A program made the position numbers and the translations under genes. Below are positions 5,847-5,847 of a DNA stretch of 5,847 nucleotides, piece by piece. Below the pieces are notes generated by a model. It did no database searches and was not told the origin of the DNA. It saw only the letters and a list, made by a program, of their open reading frames with translations. The stretch is from Puniceicoccales bacterium. GTDB taxonomy: Bacteria; Verrucomicrobiota; Verrucomicrobiia; Opitutales; JAIRKQ01. The stretch is taken from assembly GCA_031258795.1 (NCBI GenBank), contig JAIRMI010000063.1, forward strand, positions 1-5,847. Direction: 5' to 3'. Each line of letters begins with the position of its first letter. Position 1 is the stretch's first letter.

Positions 5847-5847
5847 C

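Larger units (their letters stand above)
5083..5847 (-). mobile_element. Decayed IS5-family (IS427/IS1031-like) insertion sequence, continues past right edge
   Basis: This 765-bp stretch has no intact gene. On the minus strand it is made of fragments of an IS5-family DDE transposase. The C-terminal end abuts lpxA and the rest runs off the window. Fragments are scrambled and partly duplicated, so the element cannot transpose by itself. Family assignment is from remembered motifs (DATHLK-HRTAAS, IGRTKGG, IENMF-RLK-W, YDR-AHTFF), not from a search. Confidence 0.75.

Overview
The window looks like chromosome from a Gram-negative bacterium that makes lipid A. The best guess is the Verrucomicrobia/PVC group, perhaps an Opitutae-like lineage. 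Three things suggest this: a fused LpxC-FabZ enzyme (known from Bacteroidetes and from PVC relatives), an LpxA of the THDLKYKGG type, and a short omega subunit gene just upstream of smpB. The lineage is an inference from protein character, not from a database search. The solenoid-repeat gene and the decayed transposon fit a genome with relaxed selection, such as a host-associated bacterium, but do not prove it.

Left part, minus strand. Bases 1-767 hold the 5' part (255 codons) of a gene that runs off the left edge. It encodes a Ser/Thr/Ala-rich N-terminus followed by helical repeats of 33-36 residues. A good promoter candidate lies at 828-856. Upstream of it is a complete 413-residue major facilitator transporter (912-2153). 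A perfect 12-bp inverted repeat brackets the gap between these two genes.

Centre, plus strand. Diverging from the transporter is a tight run of housekeeping genes: rpoZ-like omega subunit (2222-2425), smpB (2441-2920), lpxC/fabZ fusion (2985-4310) and lpxA (4315-5082). They combine transcription and ribosome rescue with the first steps of lipid A synthesis. LpxA and LpxC act consecutively. FabZ competes with LpxA for the same 3-hydroxyacyl-ACP pool, so the fusion and the 4-bp gap to lpxA put the branch point between phospholipid and lipid A under one transcript.

Right part, 5083-5847. There is no intact gene. Read on the minus strand, the stretch is a mosaic of pieces of an IS5-family (IS427/IS1031-like) DDE transposase, in scrambled order, with frameshifts, stops and a tandem duplication of about 262 bp. 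The wreck begins at or one base before the base after the lpxA stop codon and continues past the right edge.
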